Positions 1-8,437 are shown, numbered from the stretch's first letter. The stretch is 64,000 bases of DNA from Myxococcales bacterium (GCA_020633325.1 JACKDX010000001.1:620001-684000), one strand, 5' to 3'. Translations and numbers: made by a program. The notes: generated from the sequence alone by a model not told the origin.

Positions 1-1
1 A

Positions 2-235
2 AATGCCCGCGCCAACGATATGGATGTCAACGTCACGCGAGAGAAGAAGCTCACCAACATCCGAGCCGCTGGCAAGGACGAAAACGTAGTGCTCAGCCCG
101 CCCAAGTTACACACCATTGATTCTGCGTTGGAGTTTATTGATCAGGACGAAATAGTAGAGATCACTCCCGATGCGATTCGCATACGAAAACGGGTGTTGC
201 CAGCGAATAGGCGTCCCAAACGCCGCGAGGCTTAG
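2..235 (+). CDS. typA: TypA/BipA translational GTPase, C-terminal fragment
   Basis: This is the last 77 codons of a gene that begins before the window. The frame is open from base 2. The visible part matches the C-terminal domain of TypA/BipA, the ribosome-binding GTPase of the elongation factor superfamily that acts in 50S assembly and stress adaptation. Recognisable family landmarks are KLTNIRAAGKDENVVLSPP, then a stretch containing ALEFIDQDEIVEITP and the basic tail IRIRKRVLP. The GTPase domain itself is outside the window. The gene ends in TAG and converges with the next gene on the other strand with a 10-bp gap. The family assignment is strong despite the short piece. Confidence 0.92.
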   Translation, partial: NARANDMDVNVTREKKLTNIRAAGKDENVVLSPPKLHTIDSALEFIDQDEIVEITPDAIRIRKRVLPANRRPKRREA

Positions 236-245
236 CGTTTCATGA

Positions 246-1052
246 TCAGAATGTGCCCAGTAGGCACACGCTACTCGGCATTATGCGAAGCGCAATCTTC
301 GTTCCATCAGCAGGAGTATCGGCATCGCCGTCTTGCGTGTAGATATCAACAAGGCCCCACGTCAATCCGCCCACGGTGATAATCCCGCCTGTAACCAACA
401 TGACCACCGAGGCCGAGGAAAGCGTATTGGCACTGTCTTGCAGTTCCAAGGCTTTCGCCTGAGTGGGCTCATTTTGGGCGTCTTTGTGCTTTCCCGCAGC
501 AAGTATCCCGAAAACGCCTCCGGCTGCCAGCCCGGCGGCACCGATACCCACTATCACCCAGGGCCAGGGGCTGATTGAATCCGCTTCTTTAGGGGCAACG
601 GGACGAGTGCGTTCTGCAAGCAGACGTGTTTCCGCCTCCCTTTGCCGGCGCTGGGCTTCGTCGCGTTCTTTCTTGATACGGGCGTTAGTGTCCACTTGCT
701 GTTTAAGCGCATGAATGCGTGCTTCCATTGCCCTACGCTCGGATGCATTGAGCTTAGTGGTGTTGAGGTATTCTTGAAAAGCATCTGCCGCAGCTTTCAG
801 CTGCCCATCGGACTCGAGCGCACGACCCATGTTGTACAAGAGGACAGGTTCCGGCTCTAGTTCATAGGCCTGTCGTAACAGCACCGCCGCAGCGGAAAAT
901 TTTCCTTCTCGGTATAACGATTCGCTGCGTTCAAAAAGGACAACCGCGCGGCTGCGATTATCGCCGCCGTAAGACCGACGTTTTTGAGCAGACACAGTGG
1001 ATGCAAGCGCCATAAACGCTAGAAAGATAGCTATAAAGCCCTTGCCCGCCAC
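246..1052 (-). CDS. TPR-containing membrane protein with signal peptide
   Basis: The 268-residue product starts with a hydrophobic signal sequence ending near ASTVSAQ (about residues 1-22). A TPR-like region follows (about 30-105, with FERSESLYREGKFSAAAVLL and an EPEPVLLYNMGRALE repeat). A charged coiled-coil rich in Lys, Arg and Glu lies at about 105-150, then two hydrophobic segments (PWPWVIVGIGAAGLAAGGVF and ASVVMLVTGGIITVGGLTWG). This layout, TPR then two closely spaced membrane helices, is common among uncharacterised myxobacterial envelope proteins. No enzyme motif is visible. It is divergent from mutH, with an A/T-rich 87-bp gap that probably carries promoters for both. Confidence 0.85.
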   Translation of the reverse strand: MAGKGFIAIFLAFMALASTVSAQKRRSYGGDNRSRAVVLFERSESLYREGKFSAAAVLLRQAYELEPEPVLLYNMGRALESDGQLKAAADAFQEYLNTTKLNASERRAMEARIHALKQQVDTNARIKKERDEAQRRQREAETRLLAERTRPVAPKEADSISPWPWVIVGIGAAGLAAGGVFGILAAGKHKDAQNEPTQAKALELQDSANTLSSASVVMLVTGGIITVGGLTWGLVDIYTQDGDADTPADGTKIALRIMPSSVCLLGTF

Positions 1053-1139
1053 GATGTGAAGGATAACATAGAAAAAAATCGACGGTTAGATTTTGATGAG
1101 CCGTAACCTATTTGAATACATGGGTTGAGGGTGTGGGTA

Positions 1140-1802
1140 ATGCTAGGACCGCCAGGGAGCGAAAAAGAGTTGTTGATGAGATCGCGCGCAATTGCCGGCA
1201 TGACGGTCGCCGAGCTTGCGCGAGATATTGGTTGGTCCGTTCCTCAACAGCTCCACAAGTCTAAGGGGTTTGTGGGGCGGCTGCTCGAAGCGACGCTCGG
1301 CGCCCAAGCGGGCAATCGCGCAGAGCCGGACTTTCCGGTATTGGGGATAGAGCTCAAAAGCGTGCCATTGGGGAGGATGCATCATCCACTTGAGTCCACA
1401 TTTGTCTGTCACGCGTCCTTAACGAGCATAGGGAACGAAGCGTGGGAAACCAGTACAGTCTATCGCAAGCTCGCGCGCGTCTTATGGATACCGGTACAGG
1501 GGGTTCGCAGTGTTCCATTGCCTGAGAGGATCATTGGGACGGGCGTTTTATGGACGCCTTCAACGTTGCAAATGTCGTTACTCCGGAGTGATTGGGAGGA
1601 ACTGGCAGGACGGGTGGGGCGGGGTGAGGCAGAGTTCATCTCCGCGCGTGTGGGGGTGACGCTGCAACTCAGACCCAAGGGGGCCAATGCACGTGCGCGG
1701 AGCTGGGCGCTTGACGAGGATGGAACATGTTTTCGCCATGCGCCACGTGCATTCTATTTGAGGGCGGCGTTTACCCGGCAGATTCTAGACGGCAGCTGTT
1801 GA
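1140..1802 (+). CDS. mutH: MutH-family DNA mismatch repair endonuclease
   Basis: The 220-residue product aligns along its whole length with Escherichia coli MutH, the endonuclease that nicks the unmethylated strand at hemimethylated GATC sites when activated by MutS and MutL. The catalytic pattern is intact: Glu50 in GRLLEATLG, Asp64 in EPDF, and Glu71/Lys73 in GIELKS correspond to Glu56, Asp70, Glu77 and Lys79 of the E. coli enzyme. Later landmarks also match: TFVCHASLT, WETSTVYRKLARVLWIPV, DWEEL, LQLRPKGANA and RAFYLR. I chose the ATG at 1140 because a GAGG lies 9 bases upstream and the protein then begins where MutH homology begins; a TTG at 1125 is the alternative. The 3' end overlaps the convergent thioesterase gene by 18 bp. 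The classical distribution of MutH is Gammaproteobacteria with Dam methylation, so its presence here is unusual. Confidence 0.9.
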   Translation: MLGPPGSEKELLMRSRAIAGMTVAELARDIGWSVPQQLHKSKGFVGRLLEATLGAQAGNRAEPDFPVLGIELKSVPLGRMHHPLESTFVCHASLTSIGNEAWETSTVYRKLARVLWIPVQGVRSVPLPERIIGTGVLWTPSTLQMSLLRSDWEELAGRVGRGEAEFISARVGVTLQLRPKGANARARSWALDEDGTCFRHAPRAFYLRAAFTRQILDGSC

Positions 1803-2216
1803 TGCGGGCACGTCTTGACAAGCGTTGATCAATAGGGACGGCAGGCTCGTTGGCCTGCCATCTTCAGTGCGAACACATGCCAAGGTAATTTGGGCGTCCG
1901 TAAGAAGTTCCTTGTCCCTGTAGATCGCGCTGTCGAATCGAAGGCGGGCCCTGGTCATGAGTCCGACCCAGACTTCAATATGAAGCACGTCATCAAAAAA
2001 AGCTGGGCGCTTGTAACGAAGAACCGCTTCAATCACCGGCAAGGCCAGTTGGTCATCGATTTCGAATTCGCGGTACGACACGCCGTGATGTCTTAAGTAT
2101 TCAATGCGGGCGGCCTCAAGATACCGCAAATAGGATGCATGATGGACGACGCCGGCCTGATCGGTATCCGCGTATCCCACACGCAATCTAAATGTGTAAC
2201 GCTCGTCAGAAGACAC
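1785..2216 (-). CDS. 4-hydroxybenzoyl-CoA thioesterase family acyl thioesterase (YbgC/FadM type)
   Basis: This 143-residue hotdog-fold protein carries the YbgC/FadM signature: VGYADTDQAGVVHHASYL near the N-terminus, with the conserved Asp, followed by RYLEAARIEYLR on the long central helix. Such enzymes hydrolyse acyl-CoA or acyl-ACP thioesters. It lies 2 bp downstream of an acyl carrier protein gene, and is transcribed with two carrier proteins and a fatty acyl-AMP ligase. It is therefore likely an editing or release thioesterase of that pathway rather than a general housekeeping enzyme. The pathway role is inferred from context; the family is clear. Confidence 0.88.
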   Translation of the reverse strand: MSSDERYTFRLRVGYADTDQAGVVHHASYLRYLEAARIEYLRHHGVSYREFEIDDQLALPVIEAVLRYKRPAFFDDVLHIEVWVGLMTRARLRFDSAIYRDKELLTDAQITLACVRTEDGRPTSLPSLLINACQDVPASTAAV

Positions 2217-2218
2217 GA

Positions 2219-2458
2219 TTAGAGCTTGGTCTGTACAAGCTCGTAAACCTTCTGCAGGTTAGTGAGCTGTTGCAATTCTTCCTCGGGAACAGAAATCTTG
2301 TATTTACGTTCCACTTCCGCCACGATCTCGATGGCCATCATTGAATCGATGCCCAGGTCCTGAAACGCTTTGTCGTCCGGAATGTCGTCGACCTCGCTTA
2401 CCTCTGCAATAATGGCTCGGATGTCTTCTTTGAGCGCGCTGGGGCTAGTGGTAGACAT
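2219..2458 (-). CDS. Acyl carrier protein (second of two)
   Basis: The 79-residue acidic protein has the phosphopantetheine attachment motif DLGIDSMMAIEIV, with the serine that would receive the 4'-phosphopantetheine arm at about residue 39, inside the usual four-helix layout. It follows another carrier protein gene by 12 bp and precedes a thioesterase by 2 bp. The Met-Met after the serine differs from the usual Leu-Asp of fatty acid synthesis AcpP, which together with the neighbourhood points to a specialised carrier. It could accept acyl groups from the fatty acyl-AMP ligase upstream. Confidence 0.9.
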   Translation of the reverse strand: MSTTSPSALKEDIRAIIAEVSEVDDIPDDKAFQDLGIDSMMAIEIVAEVERKYKISVPEEELQQLTNLQKVYELVQTKL

Positions 2459-2470
2459 AGTGACTCTGGT

Positions 2471-2728
2471 TTAGCGGCGTTCCAGACGCTCATCCACGAG
2501 CTCTAGGAGTTGACGCACCGTCTGGACGCCAACCAATTTTTCGTCTGGGATTTGGATGTCGAGTTCACGTTCGAGAGATCCGACAAGCTCGAGCATGCCA
2601 AGCGAATCAATTCCCAAATCTGCGATGACGTGATCCTCATTTACGTGGCTAAAGTCTTTTTCCGCGATTTCTGCCGCCCATTTGCGAAAAAGCTGCACGA
2701 GTTCTGCACGATCCATACCACTCTCCAC
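2471..2728 (-). CDS. Acyl carrier protein (first of two)
   Basis: The 85-residue protein has the carrier-protein motif DLGIDSLGMLELVGSLE, with the pantetheinylated serine at about residue 43. It is clearly distinct in sequence from the adjacent carrier protein, so this is not a fresh tandem duplication. Two different carriers next to one ligase suggest a division of labour, for example one for the starter acyl group and one for malonyl extension, but that is inference. A 72-bp gap separates it from the ligase gene upstream, and all four genes run in the same direction. Confidence 0.9.
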   Translation of the reverse strand: MESGMDRAELVQLFRKWAAEIAEKDFSHVNEDHVIADLGIDSLGMLELVGSLERELDIQIPDEKLVGVQTVRQLLELVDERLERR

Positions 2729-2800
2729 CGTTCGCTAGAATACGAGAAGCGAACTCTAGGTCGGATTGCGCCATCCGTCCAGCCCCGCCATCGAAATGGC

Positions 2801-4471
2801 CTACGGATGTAACGCCAGGGCCCTCTCCTCGTACAATTGTTTGGTTTTTCGGCGCTGCACCTTACCGCTGGAGGTCTTTGGCAAGGACCCCGCCGGCACG
2901 ACTCCCACTTCGTGGACGGCAAGACCTGTGCTCTGGGTGATTGTGCTGGCGATGGTACTGCGCAACGACTGGGCATCTCCCGAAGCGCCTTCGGCGATCA
3001 AAACCAGCTTCTCCTCCCCGTCCACTATGGAGCTAAAGGCCACCACGTTATTCCGGCGCACTCCAGGCAGTGTATCGACCAACCATTCAAGATCTTGAGG
3101 GTAGTGATTGGCACCGTTGATAATGATCAGATCTTTGCTGCGGCCGCAGATGTAAAGCTCGCCATCGGCGAGATAGCCCAAGTCTCCGGTGAGCAACCAG
3201 CCATCTCGCCAGGCTGCCTGCGTGGCTTCGGCATTATTATAGTAGCCCTGGGTCACGCTGGGACCTCGGACGACGATCTCTCCCACCATGCGCTCCTTTA
3301 GGGGGGTTCCTGCGTCATCCCAAATGCAGAGCTCATGACCAGGGAAAGGCTTGCCGCAGCATACAAGCTCTACCGGTGTCTGCGTGGATCGCTCGGCCGG
3401 GATTGCAACGCCTTGTTGGAGCGCTTGCGCATCGACGATGTCCGTTTTCATCGAGGCCGCATGATCAGCAAAAGTAATGGCAAGGGTGGCCTCGGCCATT
3501 CCATAGGTAGGGAGAATCGCCTCAGGGCGAAACCCCACAGGCGCGAGCCGCTCAGTGAACGCGCGCATGGTGTGGGGATTGATTGGTTCAGCTCCGCATC
3601 CGGCTACACGCAAATGACTCAGATCCCATCCATCGAGAGAATCGCGATGCAGCCGTTTAACCACCAAGGTGTAAGCAAAATTGGGAGCAAACGTCAGCGT
3701 GCCTTTATGCTTGCGAATCGTATCGAGCCAGAGTCGCGGGTTACGTGCAAAACTTGCGGTCGGTAAAATAATCACGGGTATGTCCATGACAAGGACGCCC
3801 AGAATGAAACCAATGAGCCCCATGTCATGATACAAGGGCAGCCAACTTACGCCGATGTCGTCTGAGCGACGATCCAGTCCCTTCGGCCCCAAAAAAGCTC
3901 GGGCATTGGCTATGAGATTACCGTGCGTGACCATCACCCCTTTGGGCTGTGAAGTGCTGCCTGAGGTGAACTGCAAAAAGCACAGGTCATTGGAGTGTAA
4001 CTGGGGGCAGTTTAGTTCGGGACCCAGAGAAGCATAGACCTCCTCGATGGTTTCGATGCGAGCGACCGGCACATCCCGACTGAGAACTGCTTCCAGATAG
4101 GGTTTCATGGCCAGGGTGCTCAGAAGCATCGTGGCCTGGCTTGCGCGCAGCGTATGAGCGACAGTGTCGTGATACGTGTCGATGGCTTTAAAGGTCGCTC
4201 TCGGAAAGATGGGCACCGGAACGATTCCGGCCGCCATCGCGCCCAAGAAACTGAGAACGAAATCATGCCCTTCCGGTACGATGAGCGCCAGTCTGTCGCC
4301 TTGGCGCAAACCCTTTTGGCGCAAGGCGTAAGCACGCCTTTTGGCCTCTCTGGTAAGCTCTGGCCAGGCGAAGAAGTGCTCCCCGCCCTGAGCATCAATA
4401 AAGCGTAGTCCTCGGTCGGTGCTGGGAGGCAGGGCCTCCAAACAGTCGAGGAGTGACTGGGGTTCGGCCAT
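2801..4471 (-). CDS. Fatty acyl-AMP ligase (FAAL)-type adenylating enzyme
   Basis: The 556-residue enzyme belongs to the ANL adenylate-forming superfamily. Visible landmarks are the P-loop FTSGSTSQPKGVMVTHGN, SWLPLYHDMGLIG, the A5 motif PTYGMAEATL, LLTGDLGY, and the C-terminal GRSKDLIIINGANHYPQDLE followed by LPKTSSGKVQRRK. The NHYPQD form of the hinge and the HDMGLIG loop are typical of FAALs, which activate a fatty acid as acyl-AMP and hand it to a carrier protein instead of CoA. Two carrier protein genes follow at once, the expected acceptors. Length fits the family. The gene is divergent from the ketosynthase operon. Confidence 0.9.
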   Translation of the reverse strand: MAEPQSLLDCLEALPPSTDRGLRFIDAQGGEHFFAWPELTREAKRRAYALRQKGLRQGDRLALIVPEGHDFVLSFLGAMAAGIVPVPIFPRATFKAIDTYHDTVAHTLRASQATMLLSTLAMKPYLEAVLSRDVPVARIETIEEVYASLGPELNCPQLHSNDLCFLQFTSGSTSQPKGVMVTHGNLIANARAFLGPKGLDRRSDDIGVSWLPLYHDMGLIGFILGVLVMDIPVIILPTASFARNPRLWLDTIRKHKGTLTFAPNFAYTLVVKRLHRDSLDGWDLSHLRVAGCGAEPINPHTMRAFTERLAPVGFRPEAILPTYGMAEATLAITFADHAASMKTDIVDAQALQQGVAIPAERSTQTPVELVCCGKPFPGHELCIWDDAGTPLKERMVGEIVVRGPSVTQGYYNNAEATQAAWRDGWLLTGDLGYLADGELYICGRSKDLIIINGANHYPQDLEWLVDTLPGVRRNNVVAFSSIVDGEEKLVLIAEGASGDAQSLRSTIASTITQSTGLAVHEVGVVPAGSLPKTSSGKVQRRKTKQLYEERALALHP

Positions 4472-4607
4472 GGCTGGCTGGGGGTTTAGGTTCCAGTTTC
4501 AGGCGTGTCAAGGCGCCCATGTAACCAGGATACCCCTCGAAAACCAGCCGTTTGGCCGGTTTATGTGCCTTGTGAGGGACCGGCACCTGGCGTATATAGC
4601 CCCCGCC
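4472..4607. promoter_or_regulatory. Divergent intergenic region between the two arms of the biosynthetic locus
   Basis: These 136 bp separate the start codons of the acyl-AMP ligase (minus) and the ketosynthase (plus). It is the only non-coding gap large enough to hold promoters for both arms, so joint control is likely. I do not see a convincing operator palindrome or a clear pair of -35/-10 hexamers, so the assignment rests on gene layout. Confidence 0.4.
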
Positions 4608-5852
4608 ATGCGGCGGGTATATGTCACAGGCCTTGGCGTGGTGAGCTCGGTGGGGTTTGGTGCCAGGGACTATTGGGAATCGTTGGTATCCGGTCGCTCG
4701 GGCATCTCCGAAGTGGACTTGTTTGACACACAGTCCCTCGATCGTCATTTGGCAGGTCAGATCAAAGGCTTTCGCCCGCGGGATTTTCTGACCGCGGCTG
4801 AAGCCCGGCGGGCTGGTCGCTGCTCAGCCATGTCCATCGCCGCGGCGCGGATGGCACTTGAACAGGCGGGGCTCGATAGGGAAACCGCGGATGGCGAGCG
4901 CACCGGCGTGGTGATGGGGACCACCATGGGCGAGGCCGATGTGATTTCTGAGATGCAAGAAGCGTGGATTCATACAGGGGTGGAGGCGCACAACATCACA
5001 CCCAGTAACATCGTGCGCTGCGGAACTACGTTGATTGCGCTGCATGTGGCGCGATCGGTGGGGGCACGAAGCATGGTGCAAGTATTGCCGGCGGCATGCG
5101 CCGCGGGAAACTACGCCATTGGTTTCGCCGCCGATCAAATCCGCAATGGGCGGGCCGACGTGATGGTGACCGGCGCCGCGGAAGTTCTTGAGAAGCTTGA
5201 GTACGCGGGCTTTGTGCGCTTAGGGGCGATGGCGCCCGAGCGGTGTCAGCCATTTGACAAGAATCGGCGGGGCCTGTTGCTGGGTGAAGGCGCGGGAATG
5301 CTTATCTTAGAGTCCGAAGAACATGTCGTGCGGCGTAATGCAACGCCACTGGCAGAGATCGGTGGACTGGGCTTAGCCTGTGATGCCCATCACATCACCA
5401 GGCCCCATCCTGAAGGTGAAGGTAGCATTGTTGCAATGGAACAAGCCATCGCCAGTAGCGGGCTCGGGCCCGGAGATATTGATTTTGTCAACGCGCATGG
5501 CACAGGAACCCAATCAAACGACGAAACCGAATCCCGGGTGATGCGCAAGGTGTTCGAGGATCGAACCGTACCCCTGAGCAGCATCAAGAGTATGATAGGC
5601 CATTGTATGGGCGCTTCGAGTGCGCTCGAGGCGGTCAGTTGCGTTATGACCATCATGACGGACACGTACCCGCCTACAATCGGCTATGAGACGCCTGATC
5701 CTGCGTGCGACGTCACGCTTGTGGCGAATACCTCTATCAAAGGCAAAGCCAGTGTAGTGCTTAATAATTCGCTTGCCTTTGGCGGCTACGATGCGGTGTT
5801 GTGTTTTGCCAAGCCCGGACGGCTCCCAGCTATGAAAGAAAGGGTGACATGA
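4608..5852 (+). CDS. Beta-ketoacyl-ACP synthase, FabF/KS-alpha type
   Basis: This 414-residue condensing enzyme has a complete catalytic triad: Cys164 in LPAACAAGNYAIG, His297 in VNAHGTGTQSND and His332 in KSMIGHCMGASSALEA, with spacing like FabF. It would catalyse decarboxylative Claisen condensation of an acyl chain with malonyl-ACP. I placed the start at the ATG of MRRVYVTGLGVVSSVG, where homology to the family begins; the frame stays open further upstream but that extension is low-quality sequence overlapping the promoter region. It overlaps the next gene by ATGA, so the two are translationally coupled and probably form a heterodimer. Confidence 0.92.
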   Translation: MRRVYVTGLGVVSSVGFGARDYWESLVSGRSGISEVDLFDTQSLDRHLAGQIKGFRPRDFLTAAEARRAGRCSAMSIAAARMALEQAGLDRETADGERTGVVMGTTMGEADVISEMQEAWIHTGVEAHNITPSNIVRCGTTLIALHVARSVGARSMVQVLPAACAAGNYAIGFAADQIRNGRADVMVTGAAEVLEKLEYAGFVRLGAMAPERCQPFDKNRRGLLLGEGAGMLILESEEHVVRRNATPLAEIGGLGLACDAHHITRPHPEGEGSIVAMEQAIASSGLGPGDIDFVNAHGTGTQSNDETESRVMRKVFEDRTVPLSSIKSMIGHCMGASSALEAVSCVMTIMTDTYPPTIGYETPDPACDVTLVANTSIKGKASVVLNNSLAFGGYDAVLCFAKPGRLPAMKERVT

Positions 5853-7045
5853 CGCCCTTGGCGGTCACGGGAATGGGCATGGCAAGCCCATTGGGTATTG
5901 GGCGAGAGAGTTGGCAAGCCGCGCTCAGTCAGGAGCATACTCATCAATTTTTTACAGATAAGAGCCAAATACTTTCCGAGGAAGCCATTCCGCATGCGTG
6001 CGTGGCGGAAGTTCAGAATTTCGCGCCTCAAGATTTGTTGGGCGACAAGGGTCTACGAAATCTCGATCGTTTGACCAAGTTGCTTATTGTTGCTGCGCGC
6101 CTGGCGCTGATCGATGCTGGCATTAAGCGCGACGGTGAGTTTTTAGCGCTTAGCTCTCAACAGGTGGGTTTGTGCTCCTCAACGGCCTATGGGTCGCTTG
6201 AAGCCATCACCGAGTTGAAACTCGTAGCCGAACTTGAAGACCCTCGCTATCTCAATCCCGCTCGCTTTCCCAACACAGTGATTAACGCAGCGGCAGGCTA
6301 TGTCAGTATTTGGGAAGACCTTCGGGCGCCCAACGTCACCTTGGTGAATGGCAACTGCGGCGCGCTGGATGCAGTGTTAAGCGCTCAAACTCATTTGGAA
6401 AGAGGCCGGGGCGAGGCATTCCTCATCGGAGGGGGAGAGGCTCTGTCGGATGCGCTTTATTTGGCGTTCGATAGGCTGGGCGTTATTGCGGGGGTCGATC
6501 AACGCGCTCATGTAGGCGCGCCTGACAGTGAAGGGATGCGGCTTGGCGAAGGTGCCGTGTATCTGTGTGCGGAGCCCTACCAGAACGCGCAAGCGCGCGG
6601 TGCGCGCATCCAGGGGCATATCCTCGGATATGGTACTGCATTTGAAGTGCCGCAGTCGGAGGCAGAGATCGTGCATTTCGCTCCCCGTGCCGTCGAGCGT
6701 GCGATCCTCGCCGCACTAAAGGACGCAGACAAAGCCCCCGAGCAAATTGAGTTTGTGTGTGCATCGCTGAGCGGAATTGCTCCCATGGATCAAGCAGAAC
6801 TGGAGGCACTCAGTAATATCTTTGGTGAACAAACATCCGTGCTCGCACCGAAGCAGATATGGGGTGAGACGCTGGGCGCCAGCGGCGGCTTTGGCATGGC
6901 GGCAGCGCTATCATGGCTCGCAGGAATTCCGATGCCGCGGCCGATACAAGGCGGACAAAAAAAACCCACCGGCCACGCCGTGGTTACAACGGTGGGCTAC
7001 TATGGCAATGTGTCAGCAGTGGTACTAAAGGGAGAGCATCCATGA
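5849..7045 (+). CDS. Degenerate ketosynthase, chain-length-factor-like (KS-beta)
   Basis: The 398-residue protein has the thiolase-fold outline of a ketosynthase, with MTPLAVTGMGMASPLGIG at the start, NGNCGALDAV at the nucleophile position and GETLGASGGFG near the end. A Cys is still present at the nucleophile elbow. The two catalytic histidines are gone: the usual NAHGTGT is CASLSG, and the usual GH before the last glycine-rich loop is GE. It therefore should not condense on its own. Coupled by ATGA to an intact ketosynthase, it resembles the chain-length factors of type II polyketide systems, although those typically lose the Cys instead. Start at 5849 is set by the ATGA overlap and homology. 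Confidence 0.85.
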   Translation: MTPLAVTGMGMASPLGIGRESWQAALSQEHTHQFFTDKSQILSEEAIPHACVAEVQNFAPQDLLGDKGLRNLDRLTKLLIVAARLALIDAGIKRDGEFLALSSQQVGLCSSTAYGSLEAITELKLVAELEDPRYLNPARFPNTVINAAAGYVSIWEDLRAPNVTLVNGNCGALDAVLSAQTHLERGRGEAFLIGGGEALSDALYLAFDRLGVIAGVDQRAHVGAPDSEGMRLGEGAVYLCAEPYQNAQARGARIQGHILGYGTAFEVPQSEAEIVHFAPRAVERAILAALKDADKAPEQIEFVCASLSGIAPMDQAELEALSNIFGEQTSVLAPKQIWGETLGASGGFGMAAALSWLAGIPMPRPIQGGQKKPTGHAVVTTVGYYGNVSAVVLKGEHP

Positions 7046-8256
7046 ACTGGGCCGATAAAAAGGCACATGCTGCATTGGGGCGCATACGCGAAGCGCATGA
7101 GAAGCAAGTCTACCCGTTCTTTCGACCTTTTGAATCAGGCGGACTTCACACCACTATTAATGGCCAGCCCATCGTCAACTTCAGCTCCAATGACTACTTG
7201 GGGCTCACCACGCATCCCAAGGTCAAAGAAGCTGCGAAAAAGGCCATCGACGTCTTCTCCTGCGGGCTAAGCTCCTCCCGGGTTCAGGCGACCACAACCG
7301 CTCATGTTGAGCTCGAAAAACGGCTGGCTAAATGGCTGGGTTTCGAAGAAGTGTTGCTTTTCACCACGGGCTATCAAGCGATGCTAGGCACGATCATGTC
7401 GTTGGCCGACAAGGAGACCACCCTCGTGCTCGACAACTTGAGCCACGCATGCATTCTCGATGGCACTTTCCTTGCGGCAGGCACGCCCACCCGGCAGCCT
7501 GAGGTACGATTTTTCAATCACAACTCCGCGCGGTCGCTTGAGCGGGTGCTTAAAACCAAAGAGCGCCCAAACGCCCTGGTGCTGATTGAGGGCATTTACT
7601 CGCTCGATGGCGACATGGCCAAAATCGAGGAGTTTGTCGACGTCTGCGAGCGATACGGTGCCGTGATGGTGTGTGACGATGCGCACGGGACGGGCACATT
7701 GGGCAAACATGGCAAAGGCATCATCGAGCACTTTGGCATTGAAGGAAAAGTGCCCATCCTGATCAGCACTTTTTCCAAAACATTTGGAGGTATTGGCGGT
7801 ATCCTCGCCGGTAGCGCCGATGTCGTGAACCACATCAAACATACAGCGCGCTCGTTTTTGTTTAGCGCATCGTTGCCCGTGCCCGTCGTTGCAGCCGCTT
7901 CGACCATTTTAACGATGTTGGAAGATGATGGGCCGACGTTGGTGGCGGAGCTCCACCAAAAAGCCGATTACATGCGTCAGTGTTTGGTCCGGTTGGGCTT
8001 TGACTTAGGACTCAGCGACACACATATCATGCCTGTGATGTGTCGCGACGAACGCAAGGCGCTGTTTATGCATGTCGCGCTTTTAGAAAGCGGCGTCATG
8101 ATGGTCCCCATCACCTATCCCGGCGTCAAGCTCGGAGAAGAGCGTCTAAGGGTGAACATCACCCGCGGTCACACCCAAGAAGATATGGATAAGGCGCTCG
8201 CTCTATTGGATAGTTACGGTCGCGCCTTTTACGTACAATCCGGCGACGCCATCTGA
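7042..8256 (+). CDS. Alpha-oxoamine synthase (AONS / serine palmitoyltransferase family)
   Basis: The 404-residue PLP enzyme has the family landmarks NFSSNDYLGLTTHP, SSSRVQATTTAHVELE, DNLSHACILDG, CDDAHGTGTLG and the Schiff-base lysine Lys246 in STFSKTFGGIGG. Members condense an acyl thioester with a small amino acid and lose CO2, giving 8-amino-7-oxononanoate, 3-ketosphinganine, aminoketone signals or related compounds. It is coupled by ATGA to the degenerate ketosynthase. No bioF-type neighbours (bioA, bioB, bioD) are here, whereas carrier proteins and an acyl-AMP ligase are. A serine-palmitoyltransferase-like or secondary-metabolite role is therefore more likely than biotin synthesis. Substrate specificity cannot be read from the sequence. 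Confidence 0.9.
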   Translation: MNWADKKAHAALGRIREAHEKQVYPFFRPFESGGLHTTINGQPIVNFSSNDYLGLTTHPKVKEAAKKAIDVFSCGLSSSRVQATTTAHVELEKRLAKWLGFEEVLLFTTGYQAMLGTIMSLADKETTLVLDNLSHACILDGTFLAAGTPTRQPEVRFFNHNSARSLERVLKTKERPNALVLIEGIYSLDGDMAKIEEFVDVCERYGAVMVCDDAHGTGTLGKHGKGIIEHFGIEGKVPILISTFSKTFGGIGGILAGSADVVNHIKHTARSFLFSASLPVPVVAAASTILTMLEDDGPTLVAELHQKADYMRQCLVRLGFDLGLSDTHIMPVMCRDERKALFMHVALLESGVMMVPITYPGVKLGEERLRVNITRGHTQEDMDKALALLDSYGRAFYVQSGDAI

Positions 8257-8437
8257 CCTAGGGATTAAGTGCACGACGCTTCATCGAAACTCTTACTTTT
8301 CCTATATCGCTCCGCTCAACCGCTATGCGCAATTCTTCTGCTGCTACAATTTCAACCTGGCGTTCAGTCCGGGCCCCCGTAGCCTTTACAAGGCACTCCC
8401 GCCTGAGCGCACAGAGCCCGCACGGAACTATCCGCGC

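Noticed and set aside
252..268. A 6-bp hairpin (TGTGCC/GGCACA) near the end of the TPR gene
   Set aside because: It lies inside the coding sequence, and no T-run follows on either strand.
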